DNA of 64,000 nucleotides, taken from the NCBI GenBank assembly GCA_949283575.1, contig CASDSU010000028.1, positions 1 to 64,000 on the forward strand, written 5' to 3'. The notes below the pieces were generated by a model. It was not told where the DNA came from. It ran no database searches and saw nothing but the letters and a program-made list of their open reading frames with translations. A program made the position numbers and the translations under genes. Source of the DNA: an uncultured Eubacteriales bacterium. Lineage in GTDB: Bacteria > Bacillota > Clostridia > TANB77 > UBA1234. Below, one piece after another: positions 35,091 through 43,694 of the stretch (position 1 is the first letter of the stretch; each line of letters starts with the position of its first letter).

Positions 35091-35723
35091 TTATAATTTT
35101 CTAAAAACACCCGCAACCTTGCCAAGAATTGTACATGTTGGAACCAATATAGGTTGCATAAACTGATTTTGAGGTTGAAGCCTTATAAATCCTTTTTCTT
35201 TATAAAACTTTTTAACTGTAGCTTCATCTTCAATTAAAGCAACAACAATGTCACCATTTTGTGCTGTATTTTGCTTCTTAACTAACACTAAATCTCCATC
35301 TAAAATTCCCGCATCAATCATGCTATCTCCTCTAACTTTAAGCATGAACGATTCTGAATTTCCAACAAAATCAACTGGAAGTGGAAAACTATCTTCTATA
35401 TTTTCAACAGCAAGTATTGGCATACCAGCTGTAACTTTTCCAACTATAGGCACATCAACCATTTCTTTTGAAGTATAAAAACCTTTTTCCTCGTCGTCAC
35501 CAGCAGCACCAACAATTCTAAGAGTTCTAGGTTTAAGCGCAGCTTTCTGAATTAATCCCTTCTTCTCAAGTCTAGCTAAATAACCATGAACTGTTGAAGT
35601 AGATTTTAAATCTAAAGCTTTACAAATCTCTCTAACAGAAGGAGCATATCCATCTTTCTTTATTTGTTCTCTAACATAATCAAGCACTCTTTGTTGTTTA
35701 TCAGTAGCTTGTGTTTTTTTCAT
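35091..35723 (-). CDS. lexA: SOS response repressor LexA
   Basis: Represses DNA-damage genes and self-cleaves when RecA is activated. The ATG at 35723 is chosen over the longer frame because [16 protein letters not shown] is the normal start and AGGGGG precedes it. The 210 residues have the winged-helix DNA-binding domain ([20 protein letters not shown]). The cleavage-site Ala-Gly is in [10 protein letters not shown], catalytic Ser in RGDSMIDAG and catalytic Lys in EDEATVKKF. Two SOS-like boxes overlap its promoter region. Confidence 0.96.
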   Translation of the reverse strand: MKKTQATDKQQRVLDYVREQIKKDGYAPSVREICKALDLKSTSTVHGYLARLEKKGLIQKAALKPRTLRIVGAAGDDEEKGFYTSKEMVDVPIVGKVTAGMPILAVENIEDSFPLPVDFVGNSESFMLKVRGDSMIDAGILDGDLVLVKKQNTAQNGDIVVALIEDEATVKKFYKEKGFIRLQPQNQFMQPILVPTCTILGKVAGVFRKL

Positions 35724-35758
35724 ATTATTCCCCCTAAAAACTCTTGTATTCTGAAAAA

Positions 35759-35809
35759 AGACTACCACAAATGTTTGTTCTTGTCAATAAAACTACGAAC
35801 AAAAGTTTG
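35759..35809 (-). promoter_or_regulatory. lexA promoter with two SOS-like boxes
   Basis: On the minus strand TTGACA (35787-35782), 17 bases, TAGTCT (35764-35759). CGAACAAAAGTTTG at 35796-35809 and AGAACAAACATTTG within the spacer match the Gram-positive LexA box CGAACRNRYGTTYC at 12 and 11 of 14 positions. Confidence 0.75.
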
Positions 35810-35823
35810 AATATTATTAATTC

Positions 35824-35852
35824 TTGCATTCTATTCAACATTATGTTAATAT
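35824..35852 (+). promoter_or_regulatory. Promoter of the 35936 gene
   Basis: TTGCAT, 17-base spacer, TAATAT. It lies 14 bases from the upstream SOS-like box. A leader of about 75 bases with the palindrome AAGTGCATGCACTT follows. Confidence 0.6.
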
Positions 35853-35935
35853 CATGTTGGTTTTATTTGGATTCTGTTCTCCGAAGTGCATGCACTTTAA
35901 CCATTTCAACAAATAATTTTAAGGAGGCTACAATT

Positions 35936-36568
35936 ATGAGAATAACCCTGGACTACTGTCGGAAATGCTATGGAATATTCAATAAGATAAACTCTTATCT
36001 ACATCTCATCTTCATTGAGTACGGCATCATTTCTTGGCTACTCGTTGCTATCATCATAGCTTCAGCTGGTTTTCTTCACTTTGAAGCAAGCATCAAAGAA
36101 CAACTTGTGTATCCGACAGAAGCGTATAATGAACTACAAGAATTTGCTGTATCTCACGCACAAAACCATCAGGCTTTCACTGATTTCTCTGATTTTCCTG
36201 AAAATCTTGACTACACATGCTACATTGACCAAGACAAAATTACGTCTACTTATTCCATACCCGCAAACATCAAATTTTTCTTCAATTACATTGTGACAAT
36301 CGAACAAAGCGGTGAAAATTTCAGTGAGATGAGTATTTCTAGAAACTTCGAAGAAGAAAATTTCGTCTCTGAGTTTAGAAAACTCTTCATAATGATTTTT
36401 TCGATCATAATGTTTATTATCTCACTTGGAGTTGTAGGTTTTCTCATGCTCCTCACAAGTTTGCTTAATAGGATTGGACTTGAAGAACGTCGAAAGAAAT
36501 ACTTTGACCTTTACTATCGCTCGCACGACGATACAAAGAAAGAGTCTAAAACTTTTGATGATGAATAA
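35936..36568 (+). CDS. Two-helix membrane protein of unknown function, GC-richer cassette
   Basis: ATG 35936 follows AAGGAGG; an upstream in-frame extension to 35744 lacks a ribosome binding site. The 210 residues have one membrane segment near 30-50 (ISWLLVAIIIASAGFLHF) and a second near 150-175 (MIFSIIMFIISLGVVGFLML). Between them lies a soluble loop of about 100 residues, probably outside. The C-terminal tail is charged (ERRKKYFDLYYRSHDDTKK). No domain is recognised. It is divergent from lexA and shares that SOS-box region, so damage control is possible. Confidence 0.65.
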   Translation: MRITLDYCRKCYGIFNKINSYLHLIFIEYGIISWLLVAIIIASAGFLHFEASIKEQLVYPTEAYNELQEFAVSHAQNHQAFTDFSDFPENLDYTCYIDQDKITSTYSIPANIKFFFNYIVTIEQSGENFSEMSISRNFEEENFVSEFRKLFIMIFSIIMFIISLGVVGFLMLLTSLLNRIGLEERRKKYFDLYYRSHDDTKKESKTFDDE

Positions 36569-36575
36569 TAACAAA

Positions 36576-36614
36576 AAACTTGGAAAAAGAATAATTCTTT
36601 TTCCAAGTTTTTTT
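36576..36614 (+). terminator. Terminator of the 35936 gene
   Basis: AAACTTGGAAAAAGAAT pairs with ATTCTTTTTCCAAGTTT, followed by T-run. Confidence 0.85.
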
Positions 36615-36624
36615 ACTATTTTTT

Positions 36625-36816
36625 CTATCCCCCAAATGACTTTGTGGTATATTTCTTAATATTTGTTACATTTTCACCAATAATTACAGTTTCTAATTCA
36701 GTATATTGCTCTCTATAATCTCCACCAAAAGCCCAAGATTCAATAGTTGTAACACTCTTTAATAACTCACTATCATCAAATGCATAAGAACCATAATTTG
36801 ATATTCCTTTTCCCAT
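36625..36816 (-). pseudogene. BspA-type leucine-rich-repeat fragment
   Basis: The 63-residue frame reads SYAFDDSELLKSVTTIESWAF and LETVIIGENVTNI, the LRR_5 repeat pattern of large surface BspA-like proteins. There is no signal peptide and only two repeats, so it is probably a leftover of a large gene. A GTAACAATG start context gives no strong ribosome binding site. Confidence 0.4.
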
Positions 36817-36884
36817 TGTTACCCTTTATCACCTAGTATTTTTATTTTTAGTATGTTAGACTATTTTTACAAGGGGGAATACTT

Positions 36885-37961
36885 TTGAAAACAACTATAA
36901 AAGAGAAAAAAAATATACAAAAAGATGTAGCTCTTATCAAAAATCCTAATAAAAAAGACCGTATTTTGGGTCTTGATATTTTGAGATTACTTGCTATCCT
37001 TTTTGTTTTTATAACACATAGCATTAACTTACGTGGAGTAATGAATGTCGATCAGTTGTCATTTAAATGGACAATCTATATGATTTTCAGATTTCTAGCA
37101 ATGACAGCAGTTCCACTATTTATGTTACTTACAGGATTTTTAAATAATAAAAAAGAAGTTTCAAAAAAATATTATAAAGGTATTATTCCTTTGATTTTTT
37201 CTTACGTTGCAATTTGTGTTGTAGAAATTATTGCAACTGCAATTTATAGCAAAACACCTATAAACATTGGACTTTCAATTATCAAAATTTTGAATTTCAG
37301 TGCAAATGGATATGCTTGGTATTTTGAAATGTATATCGGATTATTCTTGCTGATTCCATTTTTAAATATTTTGTATGACAATTTAAAAGATAAAAAATAT
37401 AAACAAATTTTGGTTGGAAGTTTAGCTTTTTTAACATTTCTTCCACAGGTTGCAAAAACCTTTCAAGCATATGGAATGTGGCTAGATATTACACCAGATT
37501 ATTGGCAAATTGCGTATCCACTAACCTACTTTTTTATCGGAAAATATATACATGAATTTAGACCAAATTTGAAATTATATCAAAGAATTTTGTTGCCTCT
37601 GACATCTCTTGGATTAACTTGTTTATCTTGCTACATCTTATCTACACCAGAGCAATATGCATGGTTCAACTTCAATGGTTTTGAAGCTTTACCAACTGCA
37701 CTTACTGCAACATTTATCTTTTTAGCATTTTATGATTTAAACAAAAAAATTCCTGTTGTCGGAAAAATAATTTCAGAAATTTCAATTTGCTCTTTTGAAA
37801 TGTATTTGATTTCAAGCATTACCGACAAAATGATGTATATGTATTTGGATTATCACATGATAATCATGATTTTAATAACAATAGTACTTACATATGTTTC
37901 AGCAAAACTACTAATTTTAGTTCGAGACTTTTTGCTAAAACCAATTCTAAAAAAGACGTGA
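36885..37961 (+). CDS. Integral-membrane acyltransferase (acyltransferase family 3)
   Basis: Starts at TTG 36885 after AAGGGGG. The 358 residues contain about ten membrane helices. RILGLDILRLLAILFVFITH at the N-terminus carries the conserved Arg and His of OafA/WecH-type acyltransferases, which O-acetylate or O-acylate surface glycans. LLTGFLNNKKEV and YAWYFEMYIGLFLLIPFL match the family. Substrate is unknown. It is monocistronic and ends at a strong terminator. Codon use is native. Confidence 0.85.
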   Translation: MKTTIKEKKNIQKDVALIKNPNKKDRILGLDILRLLAILFVFITHSINLRGVMNVDQLSFKWTIYMIFRFLAMTAVPLFMLLTGFLNNKKEVSKKYYKGIIPLIFSYVAICVVEIIATAIYSKTPINIGLSIIKILNFSANGYAWYFEMYIGLFLLIPFLNILYDNLKDKKYKQILVGSLAFLTFLPQVAKTFQAYGMWLDITPDYWQIAYPLTYFFIGKYIHEFRPNLKLYQRILLPLTSLGLTCLSCYILSTPEQYAWFNFNGFEALPTALTATFIFLAFYDLNKKIPVVGKIISEISICSFEMYLISSITDKMMYMYLDYHMIIMILITIVLTYVSAKLLILVRDFLLKPILKKT

Positions 37962-37985
37962 GGATTTCTCCTCACGCCTTTTTAT
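37955..37985. terminator. Terminator of the acyltransferase gene
   Basis: GTGAGGA/TCCTCAC stem, extended by CG, followed by CTTTTTATTTTAT. Confidence 0.85.
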
Positions 37986-37986
37986 T

Positions 37987-38662
37987 TTATTCATTGTCGT
38001 CAAAATCGTCGTCATCATCAGATTCAGCAGTGCCCTGCATCTGACCAACAATCGACTTTACTGCACCTTCGAGATTCTGTGCCTTGCCACTCGCCTTACC
38101 GGTAAAATAACCGGCAAGCAACTGTGCAATGTCGAGACCAGTCGAGCCCTTGATACCTTCCAGAACCTGATTGGTATTAACCATCATTTCCTGGACCAGC
38201 TTGGTGCTGTTACCATCACCATACATGGTAATCTTGTCAACACCAGCCAGCGGAGAAGCAACAGCTTCAGCAATCTGAGGCAATGTTCGTATCCGCTTCA
38301 ATTTCAGCAGCACGAGACGCTTCACGCGCAGTAGCCTGAGCCTTGGTGATTTCCTTTTCAGCAGCCGCTCTCGCAATCGCAGCATCCTTCTTGACCTTGA
38401 CTTCATTTTCAGTACCAAGAGCATCGATGACACCGTTGTTGTCCTTAAAGCTCTGCACATTAAAAGTCAAGAGCTCAATGCCCATCTTGCGAAGATCGGG
38501 AATGGCATTCTCGCGAACCTTCTCAGCAAAGGTCTTACGATTCTTCACCATTTCCTCAATCGACATCTGAGCAATGATTTCACGCGCGTTACCCTCGAGT
38601 ACGGGCGTAGCCTGCATCGTAACAACGCCATCAGTTTTGCTTTTGCCAAAATTTTCGTCCAA
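37987..38662 (-). pseudogene. Flotillin-like gene, N-terminally truncated with internal deletion and frameshift
   Basis: Two overlapping frames make one broken flotillin (FloT/YuaG). The upstream frame reads LEGNAREIIAQMSIEEMV, DLRKMGIELLTFNVQSF and NEVKVKKDAAIARAAAEKEI, then EIEADTNIA. The downstream frame resumes at QIAEAVASPLAGVDKITMYG and continues to an acidic tail. The Ala/Glu-rich coiled coil normally between them is gone, with the joint at ATTGCC near 38280. The N-terminal membrane hairpin and much of the SPFH domain are also missing. GC-richer codons mark it as foreign. Confidence 0.85.
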
Positions 38663-38804
38663 CTAAATCAATTAAACCACCCCATTCGTTGTCGTCCATT
38701 AACCAAGTCCATTTGAAACATCGACATTCTAGCATCGTATTTCATTGATGTCAAGGAAGTTTTATCTAGCAAATTTAGAGAAAAAAATATCCAATTTTCC
38801 AGAT

Positions 38805-38833
38805 TTGACTTAAAAATTTTTATATGATAAGAT
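38805..38833 (+). promoter_or_regulatory. Promoter of the 38888 gene
   Basis: TTGACT, 17-base spacer, TAAGAT. Confidence 0.65.
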
Positions 38834-38887
38834 TTTTTCGTATCAATGTTAACCAAACGACTACTAAGAAATAGGAGGTAGAAAACT

Positions 38888-39667
38888 ATGAAGAATCGGT
38901 CGGCTAATGCTCAGACTCTTCAAACCATGGGGCATAAGTACAGAGAACAGCTTAAGAAAGCTATTCTGTTTTGCCTCGCGCTGATTCTCTCTTTCTCGTT
39001 CTGCATTTGCAATATTTCTCCTTCTACTAATGAAGGTGTTCTTGCATGCGAAAACGAGCTTAGAGAGTACATCGACAACCCTGCTAACGGCATCGATACC
39101 TCGATGTATAAGCTTGGAATCGAGGGTTCTGTCGTAAAGCTATCGACTCACTCCACGTTTGAAAGTGCCACGGCAACTCTCAAATCTGATGGAACGTATC
39201 ACTTTAAATCCGATAAAGGATTGCTCAAATACTACATAGCTTTCATTGTAATTTGGGCAGTTGCAGGCATTTTGCTCTACTACATCTTCTATGGCATTCT
39301 TTATCTGATTATCAAAGGTATTGCAAAGGTATTGGAACGCATCAGAAATCTTCGTCAAGAGTACAATACTACGAAGAATATGGCCATGTTCAATATTTCT
39401 CAGGAAGATGCTGAAGAATATCCCGATGCAGCCCGCCTGAAAGAAGCTTATGACGCAGGATTCAAGAAAGGATATGATGAAGGTTTCCAAGAAGGCCGCG
39501 CTGCTGGCTTCGAACAAGGCATGGATGACGCATATGACGCTGCTTTTGATCAAGGTCATAACTGTGGCTATGTCAATGGCGTAAATCATGCGATGGAATC
39601 CCTGCACAAAGGAGAAATTCCTGAAGTAGACAGTGTTCCCGACTACACCGAAGATACTGCGGAATAA
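38888..39667 (+). CDS. Membrane protein with Yae1-like glycine/glutamate repeats, GC-richer cassette
   Basis: ATG 38888 follows AGGAGG. The 259 residues have a hydrophobic segment near 21-42 (AILFCLALILSFSFCICNIS) and a second near 115-145 (YYIAFIVIWAVAGILLYYIF). A cytoplasmic tail follows in which AYDAGFKKGYDEGFQEGRAA and related xxxGxxxG/D units repeat every four residues. These resemble Yae1/FliH-type GxxxG helical repeats. The outside loop of about 70 residues is unrecognised. It has its own promoter and terminator. Function is unknown; a scaffold or membrane-assembly role is only a guess. Confidence 0.68.
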   Translation: MKNRSANAQTLQTMGHKYREQLKKAILFCLALILSFSFCICNISPSTNEGVLACENELREYIDNPANGIDTSMYKLGIEGSVVKLSTHSTFESATATLKSDGTYHFKSDKGLLKYYIAFIVIWAVAGILLYYIFYGILYLIIKGIAKVLERIRNLRQEYNTTKNMAMFNISQEDAEEYPDAARLKEAYDAGFKKGYDEGFQEGRAAGFEQGMDDAYDAAFDQGHNCGYVNGVNHAMESLHKGEIPEVDSVPDYTEDTAE

Positions 39668-39679
39668 CTATTCCCTTAC

Positions 39680-39716
39680 AGACTGCTTGCACACCAATGT
39701 GCAGGCAGTCTTTTTT
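39680..39716 (+). terminator. Terminator of the 38888 gene
   Basis: AGACTGCTTGCACA/TGTGCAGGCAGTCT stem followed by TTTTTT. Confidence 0.9.
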
Positions 39717-39827
39717 ATGGACAAAGGTACGGGGCTTTTGTCTATTTTCCTTGACTCAACAAGTTAATTTCTCCTCTAATCGGTTCTTTGTTACTTGCAA
39801 TGCCATGGTATCTAGCCAAAGCATTTT

Positions 39828-40154
39828 TTACCTCATCCATACAGCGATTTCAAACGTGATGAAATCGGCATCATCTTGTATTGCCTGCGTGAGCTTATTT
39901 ATAAACTCATCAAGACTAAGACGATATGAGGTAAACGCTATCCGGCCAAAACCACAGGGACTCTCAAAATCCAGAAATACAACTGAATCATCATTCCACG
40001 GCTTGATGTGAAGATAGTATCGGTCGCCGAAACTAACCGTGTTTTCGCCGAAAAACGGTTTATCTCTGGCATTCTGACGATTGAATTCATTGTAGCCATC
40101 AAAATGATAGCTCTTCGGAAAGGATGAAGTTGTTACTCCTAATATTGTTATCAT
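39828..40154 (-). CDS. Unknown 108-residue protein, GC-richer
   Basis: ATG 40154 has GGAGG only three bases upstream, closer than ideal. The protein is unrecognised: NEFNRQNARDKPFFGENTVS, then a beta-rich middle (YYLHIKPWNDDSVVFLDF) and an end without membrane segment. Its first codons overlap the open frame of the broken hydrolase on the other strand by 44 bases, so its own 5' end may lie on a rearrangement joint. Strand choice rests on composition and the ribosome binding site. Confidence 0.42.
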   Translation of the reverse strand: MITILGVTTSSFPKSYHFDGYNEFNRQNARDKPFFGENTVSFGDRYYLHIKPWNDDSVVFLDFESPCGFGRIAFTSYRLSLDEFINKLTQAIQDDADFITFEIAVWMR

Positions 40155-40656
40155 TTACCTCCATGGAGATGGAAACAATGGAAGCAGTAATATAAACGAC
40201 CTTTGGGTAATGGCGAAAGTCAATCATCCACTAAAATATGCAAAGGAGGAAACGTTGGCAATTACTGACGAAGTCTTGATTATCTGTCCGCAATCACGGG
40301 GAAATGCTCAATTTCGCAATCAGCAAGAGAATCTTGCAAATATGATTGCAGAAATTCAAGAACAGTATCCCGATTCACTGCTTCTTCTCGCAGGCCATTC
40401 AAATGGCGCAATCGCAGCATATAAAGTTGCTATTGCTGAAAATCCCTATATCGATGGATATGTTTTCATCTCTGGAAACAAGCCCGCGGAGTCTCCTAAG
40501 CTTCAATTCACAAAAAACTGTTTTGTTGCTTATGGAGAAAACGACAGCATTCACAGACGTTCAGACTTCAGTAGCCTGTTTGATATTGATATTTCAAACA
40601 GTAAGTATGCAAAAAAATGTCAAGTTACAGATGGCATAACCCAAAATGCACATTAA
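40111..40656 (+). pseudogene. Alpha/beta hydrolase, 5'-truncated
   Basis: The frame is open from 40111 after a TAG and reads VIIYLHGDGNNGS, the oxyanion-hole HG motif. LLLLAGHSNGAIAAY is the nucleophile elbow GHSNG, GENDSIH carries a candidate acid, and QNAH at the very end may hold the catalytic histidine. The only ATG with a plausible context (40210) would remove the oxyanion hole. The TAA stop lies inside the terminator stem at 40649. GC-richer codons place it with the foreign set. It is probably non-functional. Confidence 0.65.
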
Positions 40657-40680
40657 GGATGTCCTTAATGTGCTATTTTT
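40649..40680 (+). terminator. Terminator overlapping the hydrolase stop codon
   Basis: GCACATTAAGGA/TCCTTAATGTGC stem followed by TATTTTT. Confidence 0.85.
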
Positions 40681-40683
40681 AAG

Positions 40684-40712
40684 TTGATATTTTATGTAAA
40701 TTATTATATACT
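40684..40712 (+). promoter_or_regulatory. Promoter of the 40748 gene
   Basis: TTGATA, 17-base spacer with ATGTAA, TATACT. Confidence 0.7.
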
Positions 40713-40747
40713 TTATTAGTAAATTATTCTTGCAAAGGAGACTTGTT

Positions 40748-41572
40748 ATGGCGAACAATAAACACGTCCGAGAAGCCGAGTCCAACCGGGATGGAATCAT
40801 TTTTCACTCCAACACAGTTCAAGGAATGGGGGTCAAAACCTACTTCAACGATAGAAACGAGATTTGTAGCATAACGGCACCAATACAATTTCTACACGGA
40901 ATTGAACGCTCAGAAATTGCCAAAACATTCAAGACTTCTGACAAGAAGATTTTGATACCACTTGGTGGATTGACAATCATTCTTGGCATACTTTCTGGTA
41001 GCATCAACGGTTTCTTTATCGCACTCTTCTTCACCTTCTTCGCACTGCCGATTCTGACAACATTCTTCCGAGTTTTGTACATGTACAAGCGGAAATCAAG
41101 TCCGTTCTATACAGTTTCGCAATTCCACTCTGCAGAACATATGGTCATTAACGCATACAAAAAACTCCAGCGAATTCCGACATTTGAAGAAGTAAAAAAA
41201 TCTTCAAGAATTTCCAAGCATTGTGGATCAAATTTAATGTTTGTCAGACTAATCTACGGTGTCACTTTGTGCATCCTCTACGCACTCTTTGGAGGCTCAG
41301 GCACACTGGCATATCCAATCAGTCTGGGTATCTTGCTCTTCTTCTGCTTCCTCTGCTCGAAATACCAAATTCACAGAGGCATGCAATACTTAATCCTTTC
41401 TACACCCACAGATGAACAACTGCACTTATCGATTGAAGCACTTAAGAACTTCGAAATCATGGAAGAACGAGTCGAAAATGGCGGAATAGACGCCATACTC
41501 GAAAGCTTCATGAACGCTCTCCCCACAATGTTAGGACACATCATCGCATTCGAACCAGATGATGAACCCTGA
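40748..41572 (+). CDS. DUF1385 (YqhQ-like) membrane protein, GC-richer cassette
   Basis: ATG 40748 follows AAAGGAG. The 274 residues contain the DUF1385 core: FHSAEHMVINAYKKLQRIPT, then SSRISKHCGSNLMFVRLI, where the family usually has YHGAEHK and HPRCGT. About four membrane helices lie around 75-110 and 175-215. YqhQ-like proteins are membrane proteins of unknown biochemical role. This copy is unusual in its N-terminus (VQGMGVKTYFNDRNEICSI) and its higher GC. It stands alone with its own promoter, so it is probably not the native Clostridia yqhQ, which normally sits near prfA or rpmE. Confidence 0.8.
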   Translation: MANNKHVREAESNRDGIIFHSNTVQGMGVKTYFNDRNEICSITAPIQFLHGIERSEIAKTFKTSDKKILIPLGGLTIILGILSGSINGFFIALFFTFFALPILTTFFRVLYMYKRKSSPFYTVSQFHSAEHMVINAYKKLQRIPTFEEVKKSSRISKHCGSNLMFVRLIYGVTLCILYALFGGSGTLAYPISLGILLFFCFLCSKYQIHRGMQYLILSTPTDEQLHLSIEALKNFEIMEERVENGGIDAILESFMNALPTMLGHIIAFEPDDEP

Positions 41573-41775
41573 TACTAAAAATTTGGAAATTTGGATGTTT
41601 CCTTTTTCCAAGTTTAACTAAGAGACAACAAAAAAGTATTGTTTTTAAGCCTCAAACAACTCATTATTCATCGCAAACACAATGCAATGAAAATGAGAAC
41701 TCGGCAACAAAAAACAATACTTTTTTCTTGTATTAAATATTTTACTTTTTGGAAAAAGGAACCGTCCCGTTTATC
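41573..41775. repeat. Composite hairpin copy D flanked by REP-like arms
   Basis: Copy D occupies 41624-41731 and lies in the opposite orientation to A and B: AAGCCTCAAACAAC, then CTCATTATTCATCGCA and TGCAATGAAAATGAG, then AACTCGGCAAC. Arms of the AAAAAAGTATTG/CAATACTTTTTT type bound it. A degenerate arm at about 41583-41612 and GGAACCGTCCCG at 41757-41769 enclose it. It fills the gap between the DUF1385 gene and the Fe-alcohol dehydrogenase gene. Confidence 0.85.
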
Positions 41776-41785
41776 CACACAGCTA

Positions 41786-42940
41786 TTACATAGCAGCTTT
41801 ATATAAATTTTTCAAATCTTCAACGCTTGCTGTTCTTGGGTTTCCACCATAGCAAGGATCAACAAATGCTTTCTCTGCAAGCATATCTAAATCTTCTTCT
41901 TTTCCACCAACTTCTGAAACCGTTTGTGTAACGCCAACTTTTTCAGAAAGTTCTCTTATTTCAGAAACCATTCTTGAAATTAATTCTTCTTTGCTCATTT
42001 CTTTAGCTTCGGCAATTCCAAGCCCTAACAAGATTTCTCTAAATCTTTCATAGCAAACTTCACCATTAAATTCCATTACGTATGGAAGTAAGATTGCGTT
42101 TGCAATTCCGTGAGGTGTATCATAAACAGCACCAAGTTGATGTGCTAGTGAATGAACTATTCCAAGACCAACATTTGAAAAGCCCATACCTGCGATATAT
42201 TGAGCATATCCCATTTTTTCAACAGCTTCTGAATTTTTCTCGTTTACAGCAGCGGGTAAATTCTCAAATATTAATTGTATAGCCTTCATATGGAACATAT
42301 CTGACATCAAATTTGCACCTTTTGTGATATATCCTTCAACAGCATGTGTTAATGCATCAAGACCAGTTGCAGCAGCAATTGATTTTGGCATAGTTTCCAT
42401 TAATTCTGTATCAACAATTGCAAGAACAGGGATATCATGTGGATCGATACAAACCATTTTAACATCTCTTTCTTCATCTGTTATAACATAGTTAATTGTA
42501 ACTTCTGCAGCTGTACCAGCTGTTGTAGGAAGTGCAATTATTGGAAGCCCATGATTTTTAGTTTCAACAACACCATTCAAAGAAACTACATCAGCATGCT
42601 CTGGATTTGTCATTATTATAGAAATACCTTTTGCAGTATCGATTGCAGAACCACCACCAACAGCAACAATAACGTCAGCCTCAGCTTTTTTACAAGCTTC
42701 AACTCCGTCTTGAACATTTTTAACAGTTGGATTTGGTTTTAATTCTGAAAAAACTTCATAAGCTATTCCAGCATTATCAAGTTCAGCTGTAACCTTTCCA
42801 GCAACACCACACTCAAGTAATGTTTTATCTGTAACAACTAAAACTTTGTTAAATCCTCTATTTTTAATTTCCGTGCTAAGAACTTCTCTAGCACCTCTGC
42901 CAAAATAAGATGTTTCATTTAAAATAAATCTACTTGCCAT
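41786..42940 (-). CDS. Iron-containing alcohol dehydrogenase
   Basis: NAD(P)-linked group III alcohol dehydrogenase. The 384 residues show the nucleotide-binding VGGGSAIDTAKGI near residue 97 and ITDEERDVKMVCIDP. Metal ligands lie in GLDALTHAVEGYI and HSLAHQLGAVYDTPHG (His residues with the upstream Asp bind Fe2+). It resembles FucO/1,3-propanediol-type enzymes that reduce small aldehydes in fermentation; exact substrate cannot be read from sequence. Start ATG 42940 follows GGAGG. It is monocistronic. Confidence 0.92.
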   Translation of the reverse strand: MASRFILNETSYFGRGAREVLSTEIKNRGFNKVLVVTDKTLLECGVAGKVTAELDNAGIAYEVFSELKPNPTVKNVQDGVEACKKAEADVIVAVGGGSAIDTAKGISIIMTNPEHADVVSLNGVVETKNHGLPIIALPTTAGTAAEVTINYVITDEERDVKMVCIDPHDIPVLAIVDTELMETMPKSIAAATGLDALTHAVEGYITKGANLMSDMFHMKAIQLIFENLPAAVNEKNSEAVEKMGYAQYIAGMGFSNVGLGIVHSLAHQLGAVYDTPHGIANAILLPYVMEFNGEVCYERFREILLGLGIAEAKEMSKEELISRMVSEIRELSEKVGVTQTVSEVGGKEEDLDMLAEKAFVDPCYGGNPRTASVEDLKNLYKAAM

Positions 42941-43016
42941 TAAAATAACCTCCTAAAAATTTTTCTTCAAAATTATTTTAGCATTATAAATTTTCATGTA
43001 CAACTAAAAAATTTAT

Positions 43017-43694
43017 TCACTTTATTTTTATCTCTTGAATAAACATATCTCCCTTTGAAGTAAATAATTCTAAAGATTCTGAACGTTTCAAAATCTTTTT
43101 CACATTCCAAAGTCCAAAACCATGTTCTTTAGAATTTTCGCTTCTCGTAGTATAACCTTTTTTATATAATTTATCGAAATCAATTTTTGTCTCTTTATAA
43201 GTATTTTCAATTATTATATATGTATATTTTTGATTACTATCTTCAGAAAAAGTAATATTAACTTCCTTTTTGTCACTGAATTTTGCCGCTTCAATTGCAT
43301 TATCTAAAAGTTCTGTAAAAACATATAAAAATTCTTCATCACAAACCTTGGCTCTCACAGTTTCAAAATCAATCGTAGACTCCAAATTAATATTTATACC
43401 ATATCCTTTTGCAGTAAAAAATTTACTCACAATTATGTTATATATTATAGGGTTATTTATACGCTCAGGGGTGAGCATTCCCATGTTATTAACATCTCTG
43501 TAACTCAATTTAGCTTTATTACACAGTTTCTTAACACCTTCCATACTATTCATTTTACTATAACCATCAAGAATTTGAATAAAATTCCCATAATCATGTT
43601 TAAATTCTCTAACATTTTCATACATATTTAATAAAATTCTATTTTGTGACTCTAATTGTTCAATTTTTAATTTCAAACTTTTTATAGTCTCCAA
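43017..43694 (-). CDS. AgrC-like GHKL histidine kinase without sensor domain
   Basis: The TTG at 43694 is preferred because AGAGG precedes it; the frame can extend to 43712. About 225 residues hold a coiled-coil start (LKIEQLESQNRILL). The phospho-acceptor follows in VREFKHDYGNFIQIL, as in AgrC/SpoB-type kinases. The GHKL ATPase has LLDNAIEAAKF (N box) and HGFGLWNVKKIL (G box). The membrane peptide-sensor domain of AgrC is absent, and no response regulator is adjacent. It may be a soluble kinase or a 5'-truncated gene. Confidence 0.75.
   Translation of the reverse strand: METIKSLKLKIEQLESQNRILLNMYENVREFKHDYGNFIQILDGYSKMNSMEGVKKLCNKAKLSYRDVNNMGMLTPERINNPIIYNIIVSKFFTAKGYGININLESTIDFETVRAKVCDEEFLYVFTELLDNAIEAAKFSDKKEVNITFSEDSNQKYTYIIIENTYKETKIDFDKLYKKGYTTRSENSKEHGFGLWNVKKILKRSESLELFTSKGDMFIQEIKIK

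Noticed and set aside
35744-35935. N-terminal extension of the 35936 membrane gene
   Set aside because: It covers the lexA promoter region and the SOS boxes, and has no ribosome binding site.
38668-38856. 62-residue minus-strand frame
   Set aside because: AT-rich promoter region of the 38888 gene, no start signals.
39140-39607. Minus-strand frame within the 38888 gene
   Set aside because: Shadow frame; the plus strand has promoter, GGAGG and terminator.
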